A stretch of 64,000 nt of DNA from Strix aluco (taxonomy: Eukaryota > Chordata > Aves > Strigiformes > Strigidae): the NCBI RefSeq assembly GCF_031877795.1, contig NC_133938.1, positions 13,734,920 through 13,798,919 on the forward strand, given 5' to 3'. A program made the translations under genes and the position numbers. Below are positions 25,570-38,900 of this stretch, piece by piece. Below the pieces are notes generated by a model that ran no database searches, was not told where the DNA came from, and saw nothing but the letters and a program-made list of their open reading frames with translations. Position 1 is the stretch's first letter. The number at the start of each line of letters is the position of its first letter.

Positions 25570-26759
25570 ATAAACAGACTGTATCCACATAGTTTATTTC
25601 TCACAGTTCTCCTGACAATTGAACATTATTTAAGAACATACTGTATACACAGATAAGAAGAAACATACAAAATGTTTTAAATGATGCACAACAAAATCCA
25701 GCAGTATAAAAGAATGCATGTGAACCCTTGCTCACTGCTCAGGCTAAATTTAATCACTGTTTAAATAGTAATAAAAATACAATCTTTCATGGATCTTGTG
25801 CAGACTACAAAAGAGGAAAAATTATTACCATATATATGATTTATATTAGGCAGTTTTCTTTGATGAGTTGCACTAACAACTCCAAATACAGAGGCAGAAG
25901 GCTGTGTATTTTATTTTAAAGGAGTTAATGTTGAGTATTAGAGACTTTACACAGTTACTACCACTGGCACTTTTCACCATATTTTGTACACATCACATGA
26001 TCATCTTATATAACATTACATTTAAAAAATATATCTGAGTGACAATTTTATAACATTCACACACCATGAGCTGGTTAAGGAAGCAATGCCACAGTTGCCC
26101 CCTGTAGTGCTTCACTGTTGGTAAATAGAGTTCATCGTGGTTTAAAAAAAAAAATTAAAAAAAATTAAAGAAATTGAAAGTCAATGTGATTAAGCAGCTC
26201 CAATTTAATAAAGGCCTGTAACCAACCCTTGCTGAGACAGTATTTTTTAGAGTATGTCCTAGAAGCAAACACTGTCATTGGTTAAAACCTCGCCTAAAGA
26301 AGTCAGTTACTGTGCTGAAAACTATTTCACAACAAAACTGCAAGCTACTAAACTGTTTTTATATAAATACTTCATCTCCTCTGGATCTCATCATAACCAA
26401 GTTCTTCAAAGCCTCTGGAATTTACTCTATCTTTAATGTGTGCTCTCATTTCTGGCTCACCCTTTTGTATGTTTTGCTTTTGTGTTTAGATTCACCACCT
26501 AAAAATGACTAATGTGGTGAAAGAAAAGTCTCCCAGTGAAACCTTCTGCACACTAGGAATGTTCAGCTGCTGTTCAGTGATCTAGAACCATGACAGCTCA
26601 AAGCTGTAGTTTGACAAGTACACCCAGGAAGCTGTCATGCTGTGAGCGACATTTCAGGGAAAGCAGAGTCTTTCCAAAATGTGCACAGAATTAACAATGG
26701 TGCCATTGTTATTTTTCAAAGAGGATAGTAAGCCCAAGATGGTAGATCTGCTTCCCATG
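25570..26759 (-). other. ZZZ3: ZZZ3 3' untranslated region
   Basis: This sequence follows the ZZZ3 stop codon up to the candidate polyA signal. It is AT-rich with A-rich runs near 26141-26170. The distal limit is inferred. Confidence 0.5.
25593..25598 (-). terminator. ZZZ3: Candidate polyadenylation signal of ZZZ3
   Basis: AATAAA on the minus strand would end a 3' UTR of about 1.2 kb. Other minus-strand AATAAA copies occur within the UTR (for example near 25912), so the choice is tentative. Confidence 0.4.
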
Positions 26760-26904
26760 TCATCTATTTGCTGGAAAGTAGTTTGGGTCAAGATAATTGT
26801 AACTGGTGCCCTGGGACATGCAGTAGTCTCTGTCTAAAAATGTCTCTGCTCTGTAAATAGGTTCTAACTGATGATCTTCCTTATGAATCTCTGTTTCATG
26901 CAGA
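26760..26904 (-). CDS. ZZZ3: ZZZ3 last coding exon with stop
   Basis: The acceptor is TTTCCCTTGCAG|TCT. It finishes Cys859, then [11 protein letters not shown] supplies the His866 and His870 pair of the ZZ finger. The chain ends [13 protein letters not shown] before TGA at 26760-26762. Confidence 0.97.
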
Positions 26905-29900
26905 CTGCAAGGGAAAGAAAAAGATAACAGTTTAAAAGTCAAATATTTTCCTTATTTTTAACTTTCAGAAACAGTGATCATATTAACAGATTCATACCAA
27001 ATTTGATACCAATTAATTAATCATTTCCCCTGCTATTTAACAGTACCAAACCTATGTGTCCACTGTATTAAGAAGAAAAATTCTATACATCCAGAACATG
27101 CTTACAAAATACGTCTCCCACAAATATACACTAAAGTAACTTCCACTTTAACCAACACAGAATGTGTGTCCTATGCTGGAGCAGATTTCCAACACACACA
27201 GCAATTAAGCTACATAGAGATTCAAGCTAATTACAAGTAACGAGTAGAAGCATATGCTGCTCACCAGTCAGAACAAGAATCGCAGAAATCCAAGGACATT
27301 TCTTGGGGGCAGTCTTGGCAGTGCCACCGAACACCCTGGATAGGTTCAATTCCGCAGTTATCACACTGTGAAGCGGATGAAAGAGCACTTAAAAACCGGC
27401 AACTATAACCACTTATGTTACTAACAGTATATACCAATATCCCATATAGAAAGACAGATATGTAGGTTGATTACTGCTAGCCCACACAGCTGAATTCTTC
27501 TCACCACAGACCATAATGTATTCATGGATAAAGAAGTCCTCATCCTCTAGGAGAGGCCCTCCAGAACCCTGAGGATTGACAAATCTTTCTCTCGCTTTGC
27601 TTCGCACTCCTTAAACGGTCCATGTTGACATTATCCTCCTGCTCAACAAAAGCATACCTAGTCCTGCCTGCAGTCACTGCTCATCCTCACATGGCTACAA
27701 GAACTGCTGCGACACAATACATGAACGTGATGTTTCTATAGCTTAAGTCCAACCATATGAAGTGTCTAAATAGAGATCCACTTCCCATGGCAGAAGAAAG
27801 CAGTAAGACTAGATCAGTAGAGCTTTTTGGGAGGCTGTTGATGGGCTGTAGATCAGGACATGACAGGTCAGACAGATGCACTTTCAAACTCAGGAAATAC
27901 AGTAACACATTATAGGTGGGCTGGAACTAAAACCCACGTGGCTGGGAAGGAAGTGGGACAGACAACACGTTCATGGAAGGGAACAGAAGTCTAAAACTCA
28001 GACTGAGCAAGAAGACAAGAACTAATACCCTGACAGGAATCAGGGACAATACAACAGCAGGTACGTACAAGAAGAGTGTGGCATGAAGAGGAGGAAACAA
28101 AGTACAACGGAAACATCAAGACTGGATGAAAAATGGATGATGGTAGAGAAGGGGGGCAGAAATGTAATAATATTTGATAAAAAAAGGAAACCTGGGAAAT
28201 GAAGAACTTTTCAAAACGAGAAAAGGAGAACTTTTCAAAAATCTAAACTGTAAAGAGTACTGCAGAGACAGAATTGAAAAGGGAAAAAATGTGGGAAACA
28301 AGCCTGTGCTTCCATAGCTCATCCTCCTTCAGAACCTGAAGTTCTCTCACAGCATCTGTGAAACCCACTCACACAGCAACACATTGCTGGCCACAACTAA
28401 TCCACTGAGGGTTACAAACATCTTACACCTTGCAAACAGATTTGCCACAGCTGTATCCCTTCCTTCCACAGATGGCTTTCAGAGTTTGAGGGCTGATGAG
28501 GAGGGACTAAGCATACTCAGAGCTGTTCTCTGGAAAGATCAAGTTCAGAATAATGCTAAATACTTTAAAATTATAAATTGGTTCCAGTTGTCTCAATTTG
28601 AGAACCAAGATAGTAGAAACCCTTGACCTTAATTTCTGTGCTCCAGCTTCCCTCTCCCCTGTGAAACAGAAATAATACCATCCCTTTCATTTCCTAAGAA
28701 AAAAAGTATTTGCAAAGTGCTCTGATATTATAGCAATGAAAGCCATAAAAAGCCCACAAGGGATTCAATAATTCAATATTCAAAGTACAGTTTGAATAAC
28801 GTGCAATAAATGAGGCTGAAGGCCATGCACAACTAAAAGGGATCTGAATGGTTGCTTATTAGGTGAGCTCCGTCCAGCCCATTCACTGAGCGAGGTAGCA
28901 CTCCTGAGAGAAAATAGTATATAATCACGTAATTTCACAGCTTATTATAATACATAATAAAATCAAATTCATATTGCAAAGAAACTTTTAAACTTCAAAT
29001 GCTTGACACTGCATAATGCCAATTTACTCTTCATTTTATGTAGAAAAAGCAACTAGTTTATTACCTAGAAGTCTGGTCTGCCTGCCTGATCAAAGTTTTG
29101 ATTTTTTGGGGAAGAAATTACCAACTTAAAAACAAACAAACAAAAAAACCCCAAACCAAAAACCAGACACACCATGCTAACTTTAAAAAAGTAGCAAAAA
29201 ATAAAAAGCGTCTTGGTGGACTAACAAGTAAGTCTGTCAATGTCAACTGTCAAGGCTGTCTTAATTTTCCAGTCATTTTGAACTGAACTTTAAAACTGAC
29301 AATCTTTGCATTTACATAGATAGGTATTAGAAAATAAATCTAGCTGCATAACACTAAACAAGGTGAAGAAACTGTTCCAACATAGAAACTAGTTACACAG
29401 AAAATGCCTTGCAAACCAGAAAATATAACTGAGAAGATGTCCTTTCTTATTGACTATTAATGGTTGATACTGGGACAACATATTAGTTTAACTTAATGTT
29501 TATTTTCTTCATTTCATGTAACTACTGTTTTGTGTCCTCGCTTCAACTTCTGCGAGTTATTACTTAATAGGATTGGGAAGTTGCTACAAAACAAAAAAAA
29601 TTATTAATCTATTACTGTTCTCATTCAAAACCTTTGTGCCTTCTTTGGCCTCAGGTGGAAGCCAAACGACTCCAAATTCATAATCAGAGAACTATCATCA
29701 ATGAACCATTGTCAAAACAGAGTGTAGTGTCAAATGGAATTCTACAGTGATTTAACAAGGCTCTAGAGCTGTATTTTCATAATATGAATGAGGAAAAGAC
29801 TATGCTTATTAATTTTCATACAATATCAGTATTAGTGAAATCTGAACTATTGGAAAGAGTGAATTACTTGGGTTGTTTTTATTAAGGAAGATGAGGGAAA

Positions 29901-32900
29901 GCAGACACAGTGAACAAGAACTACGGAACCAAACTTGCTAGATTAAACAAAGAAATCCAAACCATATTATCTTTGAAAACTTCTACAATCCACTGAGTAA
30001 CAGAAAAACATCTCTTAAATTCACCTTGAATCCCACATGCTGCACAAATCCACTTTCTGCATGCATCTGCTGGAGTTTCTGTTTCTTCAATTTTTTAAAC
30101 TCTAACAGTTCTTTGTATTCAGGCAACTCTCGATATGTTATTGGAATACTCTCTTCATCCTGTTCATGGTTAAAAAAAAGAGAGAGAGGAATTCTTTACT
30201 TTAGGAATAGAATAACTACCAAGACATATATTCCATAAATCACAATGTATGATTAAAAACCTTTGAGAAAATTCTGGCAATATATTCTAAGAAACATACT
30301 GGGAAATTATTTTTAAAAACATAGAACAAAATGGCGCATACAGCTAACTTATATTTTATTTTCTATTATTTATACTTTACTATTTGCATTAAAACAAAAC
30401 CCACATTATCCTACCAAGAAGTTTCTTCTGGTGAAGAGCTTAGCTGTAGTATAAAGCAGAAAGCAGTACCTAACTTTATTTCCTAGGTTTTTTCTCATCT
30501 TAGATGCCTAACTGCAATTTGCATATAATCCACTTGTCCACATGCTGTGACCAAAATGGCAGCTGCAGTAGAAGACTTTGCTTTTAAGGCAAACCTAGTT
30601 TATTCTTGTTTTAAATACTTGGCAACTGCTATTCAAGTCAGTTTCCTCAAATTAATTGATCTTTCTCTTTACTATTCTGTGGAATGGCATGGAATAATAC
30701 TATTCTAAGGATAGTTACGATCACTGTTCTGAAGTAATTCCAAAGCTGTGAAAATAATAAAAACAAATGACACCCAAAAACTTTTTACAGTTCTAAGAAT
30801 TTTTGCACAAACTCAGATTTTTAAAAGACCCATAAATCAAGACAGTACCAAGCTTCCACTATATGTATTTTTTATTTGAAGACAGTCAATCTTAACAGTA
30901 TTAACTTCTCACCTTTACCTGTAAGAATAAAAAGTAATGAGAAGCATCATTACATGACTGGTAGAGTAGAAGTTTCATAGTTATCCAGCTCCTTCATCCC
31001 TTTACTTCATGCTGTCTATTAATAGCTTAAGAAAATAGACTGCTATTTTTCCTAAATTATGAAAAAGTTTGTCTCCCTACAGGCTGGTGCATACCACTTT
31101 GATAGATATTTATAACAAATGGTTCTCGCTTTTTAAAGAAACACACTATTTCTGGTTTTTCTCATCCGATTTTCTTCAACAAAAATTGAGGACCTCTATG
31201 TTATGAGAAGGCAGAAGCTCTCATTCTAATTCAGATGCCTGTTTCAAGATGGCTATTTAACTGTAGCAGCTGTACTTGGTAGATGTCAGCTGTTTTCAAA
31301 GATGACAAGTCTTTATTGATATAGAGCAGTTTTCAGATCCTATACTGATAGGAACATTCAGTTATGAAAAACAACTACAAGATAATATTAAAAATTATTG
31401 TAAGGTAGCCTACATACATAATTTCAATTTCTTTCTATGAACCCGTGAAGATTAATGAGTCTGTATTATTTAGTAAGTTTATTAAAGGAATTGAGGGAAA
31501 GAGGCTTGCTTTTCAGTGTTAAATTTCTAAAGGCCTTATCAATTATTTAATTATGAACCTATATAAAGGACTAGACTGCAAAAAGTCAAGGTTAAATGAC
31601 ATGATTAAATATGTGGTGAAAAGCTACATTCTCTTAACATAAAACAGGGATTCACCTTCCATGCAAATCTCAAAAAATTTTGTGCCTGGCACAATATAAC
31701 TGTATCTTGAATAAACTATTCTATAATAGCTCCCTCTGTGGACACTTCATTCTGGAACAGTAAGTAGTTGTGTTCTAGAATAATTAAGACTACTCACAAA
31801 ATGAAGAAATCATAACTGAAAAGTAAATTCACTCTGTTGGGAATAGAGGGTCTTCACTTGGGAATAACTCATTAATAGTAAAATAATTTTTCAGGAATGG
31901 TTATGCCAGTCAAGTTGACTGGTAATATCCAGGCAAAACCCTTAATTTTTACAAGGGAAGAGCACCTTGTACTTCCATTGTAAAGAAGTTGAAGAAAACC
32001 TTTCCTATAATTTTCTTGCTACACTGAATCTCTTCACCATGCTGATGCAAAGCATTCTTCTCCAAGACAGTGACTGTCACTAAGACACCTGACTTTTAAC
32101 ATTAGAACAGAATCCTGTACATTCATTTTGAATATAGTTCACGATCTCTTTTTTCTTCCAAATTGCTTCTATTTTGCACTGATAATGGGGATCTTTTTGG
32201 TAACTGAGCTCACCTGTGCCTTTCTACATTACTGCAAGCCAGAAATATATCCATCTGGAAATGATGCACTAGCGAAGAAAGAAAAAATTTAAGACAAATT
32301 TAAAAAAAAAAAGGGAGGGGGCACAAGTCCACCATTATCACTGCAAAAATACAAACCAGCAACTTCTATCCAAATTAATAAATCCCAGTTGATTTATGGT
32401 GCCCACATTTATTAGTTAGGACACCATGGCAAAAGCAAAATGTTTCAGGAAAATATTCAGATCATTTAGAAAATATGTATTTAAAGAGAATACAGAACAA
32501 AAGAATGTTTGCTCAAAACCAGTTCCATTGAGATCAATAACGGTAATCTGCATCTCTTCTAATATGCATTTTTCTTTCCAGGCCTTTTAAGGCTCTTATT
32601 GTAATATGCAAAGTTATCAGGAATGTCTGTAGATGAACCAAAACACCATCAGAGAGAGAATACAGAACATGAGTGAAGATGGGATTTAAGACCGAGTAAT
32701 AGATGAACAAATTTAATAATTTAAGGAAGATTATGCAGTGCATATAAAAAAGTCAATAAAGAAAATGAATAGACTTATACTAGGTGGCCTTAATACTTCT
32801 GTTATGTAACAAGCTTTTCACACACAAGATGTCACTAGGCCCACAAAAAAAAAAAAAAATTAAATTAACAAGTCAGGTTCTTCAGTCTAAGCACAGTAAA

Positions 32901-35900
32901 GCCACAGTGATTCACACCAGCTGTGAAACTTGTCCAGAATCCTAGCAGTAGGATACAGTCCTTCTCTGATTCTATATGGAAGTGGGAAAGACATATGTCT
33001 AAATTCTTGTAGTATTATTGCATGTGATAAGTTAAGAAAGTGGAACACTACATGATGTAATAATACATTGGGTTAAGATGTCTACCACAATCTGACTCTA
33101 AAAAACACATAAATTTGCCTTTTGGACAACTCAGTCTGTTCATGCTTTGAAGTACATTTAAAAAAAATCCATAATTAACTCAGCCAGTGAAGGAAGACAA
33201 AAGCAATGATGCCAACAGCATTCAAATTCTACCAGAGTTCTATGTAACTTTTCTAAAACACATCTTTAACCAGAATCATAACTATATAGTTTATATGATT
33301 TTCAAACTCATCTCATGTCATCACTTTTTGAAAATATACAACTAAAACCTTTTAGAGCTGTTTCAAGAGAAACCTGTTTTATTACTTCTTTTACATACCT
33401 ACGTTCCTGATTTGGTCAAAATTTTCTGCAATTAGAGGCCTTTATATTAATGATGTTTTATAATTCAAAATGGTTCATGAATCTTACCACAATTTAATTT
33501 ACTTGATGATACTTATTTTATGGCAAAGATGCTTTATTCTCATATTATTCATTAAACAAGGTTAAAATGACAGTGAGCAAGACATTCTCTGACTGATTTA
33601 AATGACATACCGATACTTCCTCTTCTGCTGCAGTATCCATATGGCTGTGAAAACTGGATCTGTCATCATCTTCATCCATATAAACTGGAGGTTCATGAGA
33701 TGTCATGAAAGTTGAAGGTTTGAAAAGATGTTTATTTAAAGGATGCTGCCGTCTACTTGATGACTACAGTGAAAAAATGATATATTTTTAAAAACATTCC
33801 TTGACTATTATTTAAGTAATCTTCACCGATAAAACCTTGCCTGAAATTTGCTCTTTTGCACTGAAGAGTCTATCATCTTTCCAATTATTTTTACTTAAAT
33901 CTCTACATCAGAGCCTCGTACAGTTGGGAGTTTTTCTCCCCTATAACAAGTGAAATCAGATGAACAGTGCAATACTTCTTTGGTAAGAATGCGTAAGAAA
34001 GAGCCCTTACCATAAAAACCCTACCACCTAAATAGATGAGACTGACAACAACAGAAGAACAGAAAACAAAGCTGTTACAATTTTGAGGACTGAGAACTGA
34101 AGTGCAGAGATACTAAAAGACTTCCAAGAGTCATGAATGGTGTGAGGCTAAATAAAAAAGTAGTTTTGCACCGGTCCAACATCCAAGAGACCAGTCCATG
34201 CTTGACACTTATCAACTTGTATTAATTTCTGCCTTAGAAAATTTAAGTCTAAGCTAATTGTCCAGATATCTTTCCTTGTCCAGAGAGAGAAAAGGCAGTT
34301 CATTACAACATAAAAGAGGTTTCTAAGAATTAGAAAGAATTGCTCTCTGAAGGTTCTTTTTCATTGCCACTGACTGGAAAAGGAACCTAAAAAATGTTAG
34401 ATGAGATAAATTACTCCATTAGTGTATATCTAAAAGCTTTCAACTTTAATGCTGTCTGAAGGTGTAGAATACATGGCAGTTTTAAAATAGATTACTTAAA
34501 GGCACTCAGCCCCTATTACTTATTCCCCATGGAAGAATATTAAATATCAAAAAGGAAGAATTTAGGGTGAAGGAAACTGACTCAACTTTTTACTTAGCTA
34601 CTTTCCAAACCAGCATTTTGACATCTTAAATGTCAAATTTTACATTCCTCAATTTAAAGAAAACAGTGTGAATCAAAAACCAGAAGTATGAAAAGTGTTT
34701 TTTTAAATAATCGTAAGAGAGGATTGTCTTATACTGAGTCTAGCTTCTGCCATACAGATAAAGCATAAGGAATATTTACATATATAGTTCATAATAGCTT
34801 CTTTTTATGCAAGACTTTTTATGCCAAAGATTCCTATATCAGTTACAAACCTGTAATACTATAACCATTTATTTCTAAAGAGGGATTCAATGTCTAAAGA
34901 GGGATCTAGCATTATTTTGCAGTTGTGCACAGTTTAAAAAGTAAAAGCAAAGATCACAGAAATTATATGGAATGTAGCTATGCAGACAGAAGTATAACAA
35001 CGAAGTGAGACTAGCTTCATTCAATCTTGAGGGAAGAGATGAAGTCTGTAGTAATGATTGGAAGCTGGTACCTCAGATCTGCAGAAGAACTACAGTGCAC
35101 AAAATAAAAATGAACATTTTGATCTAAGACTAATGTACTATCCATTGCATTGAATTTTTCCACCTTCTGCCTTACGATCAATGACTTCCTATGTTTTGCT
35201 GCTTTTCTCATTTTCTTTAAGATTTCAACCCCCCCAAAATACTTCCATTTATAAGGTTAGACGGTATTTCATCTTGAACTGACACAGTGATTTAAATTTT
35301 CTGTTAATAGAAAACAGATCCGCATTCAGTACTAGATCTGGAAATCAGGAAAGGAAAACTGTGTCTACGCTTAAATAATAGCGCTGCTATGCATACAGTT
35401 ATGACCTAGGAATTTAACTGAGGATTTCAATTCTCTTTTTAACATGATTCTACTTCTGGTGAAGAATGAACTAAAATACTACATAAAAGCACACCCTTAA
35501 AAAATCGTTTTTCCTGTGGGAAATGTATCCTTTGGATTAAGCTTAAAAGCAGGTGCACTAATGATATATATAAGCATTACATTGAAAATGATAAGCCGTA
35601 ATTGAAGAACTGAATACTAAACAGTCCTAAATCTCTGATTCAGTTTTATTTTCACCAGTAGTAGATACTGGTTATACAGGAAAATAAACTGATGCCTCCT
35701 GTTTAATTTCCTGTATTTCTTATCAGAAGAGACATTATGTCGTATGAGGACACAGTAACTTCAACAAGATGTTCAAGAACAGAATAGGCTTCTCACCTCC
35801 CCAGTAACCATTTAAGAAAAAGCATCCTGGGCAATCCCCACGGAGAAAGGCAGTTACCTTCTTGTGAAGCATCCCTTTTGACACAATCATTTACATTACA

Positions 35901-38900
35901 TATATCTATGCTTTTTATTCTCCCATAGATACGTGCTTTAAGTATCAGCATCCAATTTTCATACTTCTATTGTTGGCAATAAAGCAGATACTGCAGTTTA
36001 TAGCGTATGTGCATGCTCAATATCAAAATGAGGACAAGCACAGCATAAGCACGACCCAGGCTTCCAATACCCCTTGCATCTCCTTTCTGCCACATTATGT
36101 TATCTCCATTGGAGACTTGGGAATAACTACAGCCTGGTACAGTGTTGTCAATCTGTACTCTAAGTAGACAGCTATATTAACAGACTGAGAACTCAATTCC
36201 CCCACATATGCTATTGGTTTGATTTTTTCATCTGCTGTATTTCTTATGTGGAATACCAATATAAAATGGAGACACTAACTTAATACAAACCAGGGCACAA
36301 TGACCTTACTCCTATGGCCTCGTAATAAGCGTATCAATCATACTGTGAAAGCAGACATAAGTATTAGATTTGTTCTACATATGAGCTTAAGAAAAATCTG
36401 TAGGATGGTAGCATTACCACTGTAGGATGAGAATGTTAAGAATTTTATAACAAAGTATGCTTCACTCTTGGTTATACTGTGTACACAGAGCAGTGGGGTT
36501 AAAGAACTCTATGGATCACTGTTCAAATTAGTGAAAAATACGGTTAAAAATGTCACACACGTACTGATTAAGTATTCCCACTAGTTATCAAATACAGTGA
36601 TCTGCTGGTGGCAGCACTGATCACATTCTGTAGTAAGTCTTTCCAAATAAAACTATGAGAAAAGAAGAAAAGACATGTGACTAAGGTCATCTAAAATGGT
36701 AAGGTGACAAAGAACTCAAAGCATTATAATTTTCTGAACTAAATTTTCAACCCCACAGTATGGTAAACAGAGTTCTGACAGATGAATCTTGCCATAGTAT
36801 TTGACGTATCAATGTTTCCAGCTGTTTTTTTTGGTTACACTGCCAGAAAGCACTTTTCCAATAGACAAGGCGGCAGACAGAGTCACGTCTGCACCTTCCC
36901 TGCCTCTGTTTATAGAGCAGAATAGTAGACTAAAATATTGGTGAAAGTAAAATGGCATCACCATGATGGATGGCAAACTGGAAAGCCTCTGATACGAGCA
37001 CTTAACATTTGCAGTAACTTTCTTTTGCGAATTAAGAAGATTTCTCAGAACTATGTTCTTTTCTCATCCATTCCAAGATCAGGAAAAGCACCATATTTTA
37101 ATGGTCATTTATATGACCATTCTATTTTAATCATCAGATATGTTGCAAATCAAGATTAAACATGTCATTTCAGTCCTAAGCCTATGCTTGTGCTAGTTCA
37201 ATATGCTCAGTTATAAATAATTTTCTATGTTTTTGTTAATTAGAAGATGACTGTACAATATGAATTATAAGGCTCCTTGTCCTCTTCCAACCAGGTTCTC
37301 ATTATCCTCTTCTAGATCAACTACAGTAAACCTACAAATGAGGAGAAAGTATCCCAAGACCAATCATTCAACCCTGTTAGTTCAGCCTGCAATCTGACTG
37401 CTATGTTCTCTTTTCTGACACTTCATGTCCCCGAGATTATCTGGTAGAGATGCAATTAACAGATGTTGATGTAAAACTAAAATAACACTCAACTCACACT
37501 ACAGTGCTAGTGGCAAAAGAAAAATATTACTTTATTAAGTAAGAAATACATGCAAGGTAGAGCTAGTTAGTAAGAAAGCACTAATCAAGACTTAAATCTA
37601 TTGAAAATATTAATGATTGAGACTCAATTTGCACATATATGCAAACAGAAATACTGAATTTCTGCTGGAACATTGTCTCACCTTTTTGGAATATAAATAT
37701 AAGTTTGGAGTTCTTCCTGGAACTGGAATACCAGCTTTAGTCAGTTTAATAAAATATTTTTGCACTCTACTGGCAACCTAGGAAAAACAACATGCAACAA
37801 TTAAATGTCAAATGAAATGTAACAGGCCTTCACTTCAAAGTTTTCCCAGCAATGCTACATTGGTTCAGGACAAGAAATCCTCATTTTCTATTTTGCAACA
37901 ACTACTCTAACCGTTACCTATCTTGCAATGCAGCATTTGTAGTATTTCCAGACACTTCAAAGGCTTTCAGATAAAAGACACTACCATTGTTTAAATGTAG
38001 ACAGGAAATCTAGCAAAAATTGTGATAGAAAGGAAAAAATTTTAGTAGTTTGTGACCTGCTGAAGCTAAACTTACTCTTTCTTAACAATGACATATAAAT
38101 TATGTATAGTTAGCATACAGAAAGTACCTCTACATTTTATTTATGAAATAAGTAAGCGTATGTTTTAATTTTTTCAGGTATGGAGAAATGTACCTATAAG
38201 TATACATATGATCAGAGATGATGTAATCTTGTATATTGAAATAATTAATTATACTTTTGCCTGAAAGCACACAACTGAAATAGGAAAAATTAAAATACTG
38301 TAAACAGAACATCAGTATTTCTACTTCTGGTCAAAATGGAGAAATGGTGTCATTTTAGGGGAAAAATCCCAACAAGTCAGATGCAGAAATACTCAGTGTC
38401 TCCATATCTGTGTCCTTTTGTGGATCTCAGCCCCAGTACAGAACTAATTCTTCTGTCTGTGAGTGTCTGCCCATTCTACAGTACTGAGGTGTAGGAAATT
38501 CAGCACTCCAGCCTGAGAACTGTTGGTGTTGCTATGCTTGCTATATAGAATTAAATGCAGGCTGTCAAAACCTAATTAGCAACTAGGTCTGGCAGCTTTA
38601 CCATGAGCTTTGAGGCACTTTTAAAATTCTATATTTGAGGTCGAGAATAACAGCTGTATTGTTATTAGTGAAATGCAAGCCCTGATGTTACATTTTTAAG
38701 AAAAAGTGATAACTGAAAGCATATAGGATTTTATTTATTGATCCTTCAAAAATAAATCTTCAACATCTACAAATAAATCTTCTGTGAATCTTTATCAACT
38801 GCTAAGATGCAGTCACTACTACCACAGCACAAGCACTCAAACAGTGATGTCAAATTTCTCTTCTAGCAAAATTAATTTTATTGCTTTAATTATGAACATT

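Noticed and set aside
37276..37295. CR1-like CTTCCAACCAGG string
   Set aside because: Adjacent sequence does not continue into a CR1 3' end, so this is probably chance.
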